A stretch of 42,892 nt of DNA, taken from the NCBI GenBank assembly GCA_029571005.1, contig JAKPTG010000079.1, positions 1-42,892 of the forward strand. The letters run 5' to 3'. The position numbers were made by a program, and so were the translations under genes. Positions 1 to 6,934 of the stretch are shown one piece after another (positions within the stretch are counted from its first letter, which is position 1; every line of letters begins with the position of its first letter). The stretch comes from Candidatus Fermentibacterota bacterium (GTDB lineage Bacteria > Fermentibacterota > Fermentibacteria > Fermentibacterales > JCC-6). The notes beneath the pieces were generated by a model. It saw nothing but the letters and a program-made list of their open reading frames with translations. It was not told the DNA's origin and ran no database searches.

Positions 1-1
1 T

Positions 2-388
2 ACGATCAGCGAATACTACGATCGGGACCGGCCGGCATTCTATCGGGCTATCCAGAGCGTCCGCGGGCACGGAATGGATATGACCGTCTGGCTGGAATAC
101 TTCGTCGAGGGGTTGACTGCCCAGCTTGCCGAAGTCAGAGAACGCGGTGAGCAGGCCATTCGACGGGACGTGCCGGTCAAGGAGCACCGGCTTTCGGACC
201 GGCAGGCCGGAGCCCTCGCCCATATCCTGGAACACGGCAGTCTGACCATCAAGGATTTCGAGGGCTTATGCCCCGATGTAAACCGCCGGTCTCTGCAGCG
301 GGACCTGAAAACGATGGTGGACCTGGGATTGATCGTCATCGAAGGCGAAACACACCAACTGCGCTACCGATTGGCGGAGGAGAACTGA
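2..388 (+). CDS. Fic family protein, C-terminal part (5' end outside window)
   Basis: The reading frame is open from base 2 and ends at TGA 386-388, so only the last 128 residues are present. The start of the visible part ([19 protein letters not shown], then WLEYFVEGL) matches the helical segment that follows the catalytic HPFxxGNGR motif in Fic proteins. The last 60 or so residues form a winged-helix-like domain ([13 protein letters not shown], then [15 protein letters not shown]), common at the C-terminus of stand-alone Fic proteins. The catalytic motif lies upstream of the window, so AMP-transferase activity cannot be judged. The gene sits next to a transposase fragment and away from the housekeeping operons, which fits an accessory gene. 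The frame continues for 27 more codons after the TGA, with a Val/Thr/Asp pattern (see the repeat entry). Family assignment is fairly sure; function is inferred. Confidence 0.75.
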   Translation, partial: TISEYYDRDRPAFYRAIQSVRGHGMDMTVWLEYFVEGLTAQLAEVRERGEQAIRRDVPVKEHRLSDRQAGALAHILEHGSLTIKDFEGLCPDVNRRSLQRDLKTMVDLGLIVIEGETHQLRYRLAEEN

Positions 389-733
389 TCTTTGCGACAG
401 GTTCGCGACAGTGTTTGCGACACGTTTACGACAGCCTTTGTGACAAGCGTTACAAGAGCCCACGCCAAATGAGTATTACCCGGGGCTGGAGCACTCGTTT
501 CGTCTCGACCTCCAGGTGAGTTCCAGCCGGCTGATCCCCGGTCTGCATCCGGTTACGCTGCTCCGCCGCGTAGATTGCAGGGTTGAAGTGATCCGCAGAG
601 ATGGGCAAGGGCGTTTTTCTGCATCCGTCCTTCAGTTCAGGCGAAGCTCTCGATCAGAATGGACCTGCATGGGAGAGAACGACGGGAGTCACCATGCGAC
701 CCGCCCCCGAAGCGGAGTCGTCCCGGAGCGACC
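389..733. other. Gene-free stretch
   Basis: About 345 bases between the Fic stop and the transposase fragment. Several short frames are open on both strands, but none has a recognisable protein, a convincing ribosome binding site or the codon pattern of the neighbouring genes. The first 65 bases hold the phased GCGACA repeats described separately. The rest is probably decayed accessory DNA, possibly remnants of the same insertion that left the transposase fragment. Confidence 0.6.
394..454 (+). repeat. Phased GCGACA-like short repeats
   Basis: GCGACA occurs at 394, 405 and 417, followed by ACGACA at 428, GTGACA at 440 and a weaker GTTACA at 449. The first five copies are spaced 11, 12, 11 and 12 bases, close to one helical turn. 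The stretch lies in frame with the upstream Fic gene beyond its stop, where it reads as a Val/Thr/Asp-rich segment (VRDSVCDTFTTAFVTSVT) ending at TGA 470-472. It may be a decayed repeat linker of the Fic protein, or a run of phased binding sites. Confidence 0.45.
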
Positions 734-883
734 GGCGGTCGGAGCGAAGAGAGGGTGAACCGGCGCAACGGGTACAGGGACAGGCCCCTCGACACCCGCT
801 TGGGTACTCTGGATCTGAAGGTGCCCGGACTTCGCCGTGGGAGTTACCACCCGGAGTGGTTATCAGGGCCGCGGCGGCGGTAG
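734..883 (+). pseudogene. IS256-type (mutator family) transposase fragment
   Basis: One frame encodes RSEERVNRRNGYRDRPLDTR followed by LGTLDLKVPGLRRGSYHPEW and LSGPRRR, then stops at 881-883. This is the conserved N-terminal block of IS256/mutator transposases (the NYRNGYRxRxxDTRxGTLxLxIPKLRxGSYFPxxLxPRR region). Only about 50 of the roughly 400 residues are present. The catalytic DDE part is missing and no start codon or ribosome binding site belongs to it. It is a decayed insertion-sequence remnant, next to an accessory Fic gene. Confidence 0.75.
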
Positions 884-930
884 TCTTGAAGCCCCCGGGC
901 ATTGTATAGTAAACTCATGGACATGATACG

Positions 931-970
931 CTCTCCCTTCCGGGCCGGGTTGGAACTCCGGAAGGGGGAG
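931..970. other. Hairpin upstream of threonine aldolase gene
   Basis: Bases 931-943 (CTCTCCCTTCCGG) pair with 958-970 (CCGGAAGGGGGAG) over 13 bp with one G-U pair, leaving a 14-base loop. No T-tract follows, so a classic intrinsic terminator is not supported. It lies 48 bases after the transposase fragment and may belong to the end of the insertion sequence or end upstream transcription before ltaE. Confidence 0.4.
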
Positions 971-1045
971 GGCTGTCACGACGGTGGGTTCTGCGCATTT
1001 CGATCATGTAAAAACCGGGAAAACCATTATTGGGGAATGCAATCC

Positions 1046-1051
1046 GGGAGG
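1046..1051 (+). promoter_or_regulatory. Ribosome binding site fixing the ltaE GTG start
   Basis: GGGAGG lies 5 bases before GTG 1057. The frame is also open further upstream, with a TTG at 1030, but only the GTG has a good Shine-Dalgarno sequence, and the protein then starts MRYRCDLRSDTVS as expected for threonine aldolases. Confidence 0.6.
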
Positions 1052-1056
1052 TTGGC

Positions 1057-2085
1057 GTGAGGTACAGATGCGACCTTCGCAGCGACACGGTGAGCGTGCC
1101 CGTCGAACCCATGCTCCGGGCCATGGTCACCTCCCCGGTGGGGGACGACGTGTTCGGGGAGGACCCCACGGTGAACCTGCTGGAGGAGAGGACCGCCGCC
1201 CTGCTGGGAAAGGAGGCGGGGGTCTTCGTGCCCACGGGCACCATGGCCAACGGCGTAGCTCTCAGGTCTCTGGCTTCTCCGGGCGACGAGGTGCTTTGCG
1301 GGGCCCGAAGCCACGTCTTCAACTTCGAGGGGGCCCAGTTCGCCCTCAACGGCGGAATCCAGATGCACCCCCTGCCGGAGACCCCCGGGGGAACCCCCGA
1401 CCCCTCCGCGGTGGCGGCGCTCTTCTCCCGCGGGAACGACATCCACCACGCGCCACGGACCGTGGCCGCCCTGGAGAATACCCACAACATGCTGGGCGGG
1501 GTGGTGTGCTCCCCGGGGGACACCGCCAAGGTAGTCCGTCTGGCCCGGGAAGCCGGAGCCTGGACGTTCCTGGACGGCGCCCGGCTCTGGCATGCGGCGC
1601 CGGCGGCGGAGCTGGCTTCCCTCGCGGAAGGTTTCACCATGCTCTCGGTGTGCTTCTCCAAGGCGCTGGGGTGTCCCGCGGGATCTGTGGTGGCGGGTCC
1701 CCGGGACCTTGTGGACAGGGCCAGGTGGTACAGGAAGAGGATGGGGGGAGGGATGAGGCAGGCCGGGGTGCTGGCCGGAGCCTGTGTCTGGGCCTTGGAT
1801 CACCATCTTCCCAGGATACCCGAGACCCACCGGATGTGCGGAATCCTGGCGGAGGCGGCGGCCCGGTCCCCCGGGCTGGCCTGCGATCCCGCCCGGTATT
1901 CCACCAACATTCTCATGGCGGAGGTCCGGAGCGGCGACGCCGCCGGGGCGGCGGAGCGGCTGGCGGCCCTGGGGGTGGGGGCGCTGCCGGTCGGACCTTC
2001 CACCCTGAGGCTCGTAACTCATCTTTCCCTGGCGGAGGAGGATGTGCTCTTCGCCGCCGGGGTTCTGTCAGACTTCGGAGGTTGA
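1057..2085 (+). CDS. ltaE: Low-specificity L-threonine aldolase
   Basis: PLP enzyme of the beta-eliminating lyase family (aspartate aminotransferase fold), splitting L-threonine or L-allo-threonine to glycine and acetaldehyde in the cytoplasm. The 342-aa length fits the family. Recognisable blocks are the N-terminal DLRSDTVS, VFGEDPTVNLLEERTAALLG, the glycine-rich PTGTMANGVAL, LENTHNMLGGVV, the PLP-aspartate region FLDGARLWHAA and the Schiff-base lysine in VCFSKALGCPAGS. The start is GTG with a GGGAGG site. It is the first gene of the long rightward run and its stop lies one base before the next gene's ATG, so it is probably co-transcribed with the dehydrogenase and lipid A genes. No metabolic link to lipid A is obvious. 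Confidence 0.92.
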   Translation: MRYRCDLRSDTVSVPVEPMLRAMVTSPVGDDVFGEDPTVNLLEERTAALLGKEAGVFVPTGTMANGVALRSLASPGDEVLCGARSHVFNFEGAQFALNGGIQMHPLPETPGGTPDPSAVAALFSRGNDIHHAPRTVAALENTHNMLGGVVCSPGDTAKVVRLAREAGAWTFLDGARLWHAAPAAELASLAEGFTMLSVCFSKALGCPAGSVVAGPRDLVDRARWYRKRMGGGMRQAGVLAGACVWALDHHLPRIPETHRMCGILAEAAARSPGLACDPARYSTNILMAEVRSGDAAGAAERLAALGVGALPVGPSTLRLVTHLSLAEEDVLFAAGVLSDFGG

Positions 2086-2086
2086 C

Positions 2087-3013
2087 ATGAGGGCGGGAGT
2101 CGTCGGTGTAGGGCATCTGGGCTACCATCACGCCAGGCTTCTCAGAGGGCTGGCCGAAGACGTTTCCGTCTTCGATACCGATGCGGACAGACTCTCCGTG
2201 GTGTGTTCGGAACTGGGTGTGACGCCGACGGGCTCCCTGGAGGAGTTGCTGGACACCGTTGACGCCCTTGTGGTGGCATGCCCCACGGGGGTCCACCACC
2301 GGGTGGCCAGGGAGGCTCTTTCCCGGGAAGTGCCGGTGCTGGTGGAGAAACCCCTGGCCGCCACGGTGGCCGAGGCGGAGGACCTGACCGCCCTTGCCCG
2401 GGAGCGGAACACCGTTCTGGCCGTGGGCCACGTGGAGCGTTTCAACCCCGCCATGACCGCGGCCATGCACCACATCCGCCGCCCCCTCTACATCGAGGCG
2501 GACCGGCTGGCCCCCTTCACCCCGAGATGCACCGACGTCAGCGTGGTGATGGACCTCATGATCCACGACATAGACCTGGTTCTCTCCCTCATCCGTTCCC
2601 CGGTGGCGGGCATCCAGGCTTCCGGGGTGCCTGTGATCACCGACACCGTGGACATCGCCGGAGCCAGAATCGCCTTCGAGAACGGATCCCTGGCGGTTAT
2701 CAATGCCAGCCGGGTGTCCATGGAGCAGGTCAGGAAACTCCGGGTGTTCCAGGAAGGGGGCTACGTGTCGGTGGACTTCGGCGCCAAGACCGCCCACGCC
2801 CTGGAGGTTCGGAACGGTGCCATCGTTCCGGTTCCCGTGACGGTGACGGACCACAACGCCCTGGAGATGGAACTGGCGGACTTCCTCCGGGCCGCCTCCG
2901 GGGAAGGGGAGCCCGCCATCACCGGCGACGACGGCCTCAGGGCCCTCGAAACGGCGGAAATGGTCCTCCGGAAATCGGCCGAGAGCCTGAGGAGGATCCT
3001 GGAGTCCGGATGA
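2087..3013 (+). CDS. Gfo/Idh/MocA family oxidoreductase (possibly a UDP-sugar 3-dehydrogenase)
   Basis: A 308-aa NAD(P)-dependent sugar dehydrogenase family protein. The N-terminal Rossmann fold shows VVGVGHLGYHHARLL (dinucleotide loop), then ACPTGVHH, the family signature VEKPLA, and GHVERFNP before the C-terminal substrate domain. ATG 2087 has GGAGG five bases upstream. The stop overlaps lpxB by ATGA. Position directly before lpxB recalls gnnA of Leptospira and Acidithiobacillus, which oxidises the 3-OH of UDP-GlcNAc for GlcN3N-type lipid A. The partner aminotransferase gnnB is not in this window, so that role is only a hypothesis. Family assignment is firm; substrate is unknown. Confidence 0.85.
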   Translation: MRAGVVGVGHLGYHHARLLRGLAEDVSVFDTDADRLSVVCSELGVTPTGSLEELLDTVDALVVACPTGVHHRVAREALSREVPVLVEKPLAATVAEAEDLTALARERNTVLAVGHVERFNPAMTAAMHHIRRPLYIEADRLAPFTPRCTDVSVVMDLMIHDIDLVLSLIRSPVAGIQASGVPVITDTVDIAGARIAFENGSLAVINASRVSMEQVRKLRVFQEGGYVSVDFGAKTAHALEVRNGAIVPVPVTVTDHNALEMELADFLRAASGEGEPAITGDDGLRALETAEMVLRKSAESLRRILESG

Positions 3014-4089
3014 AAGCCATGATCTGCGCCGGCGAGCCCTCCGGCGACCTCCGGGGAGCGGAGCTTCTGACGGCCCTGAATTCCATCACTCCGGTGGAGG
3101 CCTTCGGCATGGGGGGCGAGGCCCTGGTCAGGGCCGGGATGAAGGTGGCGGTGGACATCTCCGGGCTTTCGGTGATGGGTTTCACCGACGTGCTTCCCGC
3201 CCTGCCCGGGATACTGCGGGCGGAGCGGACCCTGAAGCGGCTGGCCCTGGAGATGGAGCCGCAGGTGCTCATCCTGGTGGACTTTCCCGGTTTCAACATG
3301 AGGCTGGGCTCCTGGGCGGTGAAGCGGGGCATGCGGGTGGTGCAGTACGTGGCGCCCCAGGTGTGGGCGTGGGGGGGGTGGCGGGTCCGAAGGCTCGCCT
3401 CCTCCTGCAGCCTGCTTCTGGTGATTTTCCCCTTCGAGGAGGAGTTTTTCCGCGGGAGGGGCGTAAGGGCCGTTTTCACCGGTCACCCCCTGGCGGACGC
3501 GGTGCCCCGGCCGAGGCCGAGCCCCCGGGGCGAACCGGAGGCGGCCCTGCTTCCGGGCAGCAGGAATCGGGAGGTGAAGGCCCTCCTGCCCGAAATGCTC
3601 GGAGCCTTCAGGATACTCAGGGAAGAGGGGACGGTGCAAAGGGCGTCCATCGCCGTGTCACGCTCCGTTGACCCCCGGCTGTACCCAGCACCGGGCGACG
3701 GAATCGTTCTGGCGGACGGCCCGGGGAGCGCTCTGCAAAACGCCGGGGCGGCCCTGGTCTGTTCCGGCACCGCCACCCTGGAGACCGCCATGCACGGAGT
3801 TCCTCAGGTGGTCTGCTACCGCACCGGAGCCTTCAACTACACGGCTGCGAGACTGATGGTCAGAGGGGTGAGAAGGATAGGGCTCGTGAACCTGGTGGCC
3901 GGTGAGGACGTCGCACCGGAACTCATCCAGGGGGAGGCGGGGAGGGAGAGGATGGCCCGGGAACTCTCCCGGGTGATGGCCGACCCCGGGCGGGAGGCGA
4001 TGACCGGGCTCGTGAGGAGGAGGCTGGGTCCCCCGGGGGGCGCTTTTCGGGCGGCCGGGGAGATAGTCGCCTTCCTGGGGGAGCCGTGA
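3010..4089 (+). CDS. lpxB: Lipid-A-disaccharide synthase
   Basis: GT19 enzyme that joins lipid X (2,3-diacylglucosamine-1-phosphate) to UDP-2,3-diacylglucosamine at the inner face of the cytoplasmic membrane. The 359-aa protein begins MKAMICAGEPSGDLRGAELL, the typical AGExSGD start. Further family blocks are ISGLSVMGFTDVLPALP, LVDFPGFNMRL, VQYVAPQVWAWGGWRV, the VFTGHPLADAV region, LLPGSRNREVKALLP and CSGTATLETAMHGVPQVVCYR near the nucleotide site. It starts with ATG overlapping the dehydrogenase stop (ATGA) and ends by GTGA overlap with the Kdo transferase gene, so translation is probably coupled. Complete and normal in length. Confidence 0.95.
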   Translation: MKAMICAGEPSGDLRGAELLTALNSITPVEAFGMGGEALVRAGMKVAVDISGLSVMGFTDVLPALPGILRAERTLKRLALEMEPQVLILVDFPGFNMRLGSWAVKRGMRVVQYVAPQVWAWGGWRVRRLASSCSLLLVIFPFEEEFFRGRGVRAVFTGHPLADAVPRPRPSPRGEPEAALLPGSRNREVKALLPEMLGAFRILREEGTVQRASIAVSRSVDPRLYPAPGDGIVLADGPGSALQNAGAALVCSGTATLETAMHGVPQVVCYRTGAFNYTAARLMVRGVRRIGLVNLVAGEDVAPELIQGEAGRERMARELSRVMADPGREAMTGLVRRRLGPPGGAFRAAGEIVAFLGEP

Positions 4090-5858
4090 GGCTCCCGACC
4101 TCCGCGGGCAGGGTGCTGGTGACCCTGCTGGGGCGCAGTTGGCGGGTGAAGAGGCTCAGGCCTTCCGCCGGCGGCCCCGGCGGGAGGGTTCTCTACGGCT
4201 TCTGGCACGGGGTCCAGCTCCCACTGCTGTTCACCCATCGCCGCAGGGGCATCACCGTCATGGTGAGCAGGAGCCGCGACGGCGGAATCATCGCCGACCT
4301 GCTGCACTCCATGGGTTTCCATACCGTAAGGGGGAGTTCCTCCCGGGACGGCGCCTCGGCGGCTTCGGCCCTGGTGGACGCCCTGTCCCGGGGCGACGGC
4401 GCCATCACCCCGGACGGCCCGAGGGGCCCCCGGGAGAAGGCCAAGCCGGGAATAGCGGCCATAGCCTCCCTGGCGGGGGTGCCGGTGCAGGCCATGGGGA
4501 TCGCCGCCCGCCCCGCCATCCGGCTGGGCAGCTGGGACCGCTTCCTCATACCCCTGCCGGGAAGCCGGGTGGTGGTGGCGGAGGGGATTCCCATAACCCC
4601 GGGACGCCTGAGCCCGGCGACGGTGGACGCCGAGCTGAGACGCACCGCGGGGGCGGCGGCCCTGGCGGTCGCCCCCGGGCTGTCGCTGCAGGCGATGGCG
4701 GCCGGGATCATTGCTTCGGTGGCATGCCCCGTACTGCTGTTGCGCCCCCGGGAGGAGCGCCGGGAGAGACTCGGCTTCTGCTCGCCGGAGAATCGAAGAC
4801 CGGCGTGGCTTCACGGCTCCTCCCTGGGCGAACTCCGGGGCCTTCTGCCGGTGGCCCGGAGGCTCGGGGAAAGGGGAGTCCCGGTTCACTTCACCTGCTT
4901 CACCCCCTCGGGCAGGGAGTTCATTCGGCGGGAGGGGCTGCATGGGAGCTTCCTTCCCCTGGATTCCCCCCCCTGTGTGAGGCGCTTCCTGTCCAGGCTC
5001 AACCCCCGGCTTCTCGTCCTCGCGGAAACGGAAATCTGGCCCGTCCTTCTCCGGGAAACGGTTCTCAGGGGCATTCCCGCGGGGATGGTAAACGCCCGGC
5101 TCTCCCGCAGGAGCGTTAGGGGGTATTCCATCATAAGAAGGTATGTTGCAGGAATCATCTCATGTTTTGCCAAGGTCCTGTGCAGAACCCCGGAGGACTT
5201 GTCGGCCTTCGAGACTCTGGGGGTGGATCCGCGGATTCTCACCGTGGCCGGAGACGGGAAGGCCCTGGTGCGCCCCGGGGCTCCCGACCCCTCCTGGAGG
5301 GAAATGCTGGTTCCGGGGCTGAGGTACGTCGTGGCCGGTTCCACCAGGGAAAAGGAGGAGGAGTTCGTCCTGAAAGCCGCCAGGCGGGCCGGGATGGGGG
5401 TCATTCTGGCGCCGAGGCACCGGGAGAGAATCCCCGGGGTGCTCGAGACCGGGGATCGGCTGGGCTGGCGGGCGGCGCTCTGGAGCGGCGGCCCCGGGCC
5501 GTCGGAGTGCATCGTGATAGATGTTCACGGGGTGCTGCCCCGGGTATATCCCCTGGGCGATGCGGCCTTCCTGGGGGGTACCGTGGCGCCGATGGGCGGC
5601 CACAACATCCTGGAGCCCCTGGCCGGCGGATTGCCGGTGCTGGTCGGTCCGCACCACGGAAACCACGCATCGGTCGTGCGGGAAGGGGTGGCCGCCGGGG
5701 TGGTGGCGGTGGTTGAGGAACCCGGGGACGCCGCCGCCGTACTGTTGAAGTGGTCCGGAACCGGGGGGATGGGAGAGACCGCCAGGCGTCTTGCCCGGCG
5801 GGGGGAGGAGCTGTTCGACTCACGGCTCTCCGAACTGTTGGAGGAACTTCTGGTATGA
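4086..5858 (+). CDS. waaA: DUF374 acyltransferase-like / Kdo transferase (WaaA) fusion
   Basis: A 590-aa two-domain protein. Residues about 35-150 match DUF374, a family related to lysophospholipid/LpxL-type acyltransferases (YGFWHGVQLPLLF, VSRSRDGGIIA, RGSSSRDGASA, AITPDGPRGPREKAKPG). Residues about 198-590 are a whole 3-deoxy-D-manno-octulosonic acid transferase: N-terminal hydrophobic anchor, HGSSLGE with the catalytic-type Glu at 249, LVLAETEIWPVLLRE, NARLSRRS, VAGSTREKEEE, ILAPRHRERIPGV and FLGGTVAPMGGHNILEPLA. WaaA adds Kdo from CMP-Kdo to the lipid A precursor. The usual separate DUF374 gene is here fused in frame without a stop. The gene starts with GTG overlapping the lpxB stop and overlaps lpxK by ATGA. 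The WaaA assignment is firm; the acyltransferase activity is inferred. Confidence 0.9.
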   Translation: MRLPTSAGRVLVTLLGRSWRVKRLRPSAGGPGGRVLYGFWHGVQLPLLFTHRRRGITVMVSRSRDGGIIADLLHSMGFHTVRGSSSRDGASAASALVDALSRGDGAITPDGPRGPREKAKPGIAAIASLAGVPVQAMGIAARPAIRLGSWDRFLIPLPGSRVVVAEGIPITPGRLSPATVDAELRRTAGAAALAVAPGLSLQAMAAGIIASVACPVLLLRPREERRERLGFCSPENRRPAWLHGSSLGELRGLLPVARRLGERGVPVHFTCFTPSGREFIRREGLHGSFLPLDSPPCVRRFLSRLNPRLLVLAETEIWPVLLRETVLRGIPAGMVNARLSRRSVRGYSIIRRYVAGIISCFAKVLCRTPEDLSAFETLGVDPRILTVAGDGKALVRPGAPDPSWREMLVPGLRYVVAGSTREKEEEFVLKAARRAGMGVILAPRHRERIPGVLETGDRLGWRAALWSGGPGPSECIVIDVHGVLPRVYPLGDAAFLGGTVAPMGGHNILEPLAGGLPVLVGPHHGNHASVVREGVAAGVVAVVEEPGDAAAVLLKWSGTGGMGETARRLARRGEELFDSRLSELLEELLV

Positions 5859-6934
5859 ACCTCCATCGCATCCATCGCAGCATCGCCCGGCGGGAGAAGG
5901 ACTGGGCCCATCTGGTCTGGCTCCTGGCGCCTTTTTCCTGGGTGTGGGCCGGCTGGACCCGGGCCTCGAGGTTCATGTACGAAAGCGGCCTGCGACGAAG
6001 GGTCCGCCCGGGTCCCGTGGTGGTGAGCGTGGGGGGCATAGAGATGGGCGGTGTCGGGAAGACGCCGGTGACCATGTGGATCGGGGAGAGACTGGCCGGG
6101 ATGGGGATTCCCACCGCCGTGGCGGCGGCGAACCTGGCGTCCCGGAAAAGCCCTCCGGTGGCGGTGCTCCCCAGTTTTGCCGGGAGCGGGCTCCCCCTGG
6201 GCGACGAGGCTTTGATGATGGGGGCCAGGCTCCATCCGGGGTGCCGGGTGTTCGCCGGCGGGAACAAGGCCGAGACCGCCCTCATGGCAGCCTCCGAGGC
6301 GTCTCCCAGCGTGCTGGTCGTGGACGACGGCTTTCAGCACTTCCGGCTGCACCGGGACGTGGAGGTGGTGGTGCTGAACGCGGAGCATCCCTTCGGCATC
6401 GGGGGCATCTTCCCCATGGGAACCCTCAGGGAGTCCCCGTCGGCCATATCCAGGGCGGACTTCCTGTGGCTGAACAGGGCCTCCGACGGAACCACCGAGA
6501 GACTGGCCCGGCGGATTGCCGCCCAGAAGAACTGGAAGGCCCCCTTCATCGCCAGCAAGGTTCTGCCCCTGCCCCCCCGGGAGCCGGACGGCGCCCCGGG
6601 GGCCCCGTGCCCGGTGGTCGCCTTCGCCGGTATAGGAAAACCGGAGTACTTTCGGAAAACCCTGGAGGAAGCGGGGTTCACGGTGCTGGAGATGAGGGCC
6701 TATCCGGACCACTGGAACTACACCGGGGAGGACTGTGATACCCTCCTGGGGGCCCTGAAGGCCACGGGGGCCGACAGGCTCGTGACGACGGAGAAGGATG
6801 CGGCCCGCCTGGGAAGGAAGGGTATGGGAATTCTGAATCCCCTGGTGCAGCCCATAACCCTGTCGGTGGACGCCGCCGGGGAGCTGCTCCTTGGAAGGAT
6901 TCTCGACCTTGTCCATGAAAGAGAGACCCCATGA
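5855..6934 (+). CDS. lpxK: Tetraacyldisaccharide 4'-kinase
   Basis: Membrane-associated kinase that phosphorylates the 4' position of the tetraacyldisaccharide to give lipid IVA. The 359-aa protein has an N-terminal hydrophobic helix (about residues 18-35), a Walker A-type loop VGGIEMGGVGKTPVT at about 59-73, and the family block VLVVDDGFQHFRLHRDVEVV, then LNAEHPFG. The C-terminal part carries AFAGIGKPEYFRKTLEEAGF and TTEKDAARL, also typical of LpxK. The loop reads GIEMGGVGKT where most homologues have GNxTxGGxGKT, a modest variation. ATG overlaps the waaA stop, with GAGGAA upstream; the gene overlaps nadB by ATGA. In this species the last lipid A kinase and Kdo transfer are thus encoded together. 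Confidence 0.95.
   Translation: MNLHRIHRSIARREKDWAHLVWLLAPFSWVWAGWTRASRFMYESGLRRRVRPGPVVVSVGGIEMGGVGKTPVTMWIGERLAGMGIPTAVAAANLASRKSPPVAVLPSFAGSGLPLGDEALMMGARLHPGCRVFAGGNKAETALMAASEASPSVLVVDDGFQHFRLHRDVEVVVLNAEHPFGIGGIFPMGTLRESPSAISRADFLWLNRASDGTTERLARRIAAQKNWKAPFIASKVLPLPPREPDGAPGAPCPVVAFAGIGKPEYFRKTLEEAGFTVLEMRAYPDHWNYTGEDCDTLLGALKATGADRLVTTEKDAARLGRKGMGILNPLVQPITLSVDAAGELLLGRILDLVHERETP

Noticed and set aside
516-758. Small frames between 389 and 734
   Set aside because: No start signal, no recognisable family and no consistent codon pattern; likely decayed DNA.
984-2090. Long plus-strand frame overlapping the threonine aldolase gene
   Set aside because: Its translation is Gly/Arg/Pro-rich without any domain, while the overlapping frame encodes a clear aldolase.
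2087-3013. Naming this gene gnnA
   Set aside because: Family and position suggest it but the partner aminotransferase is missing from the window and substrate specificity cannot be read from sequence.
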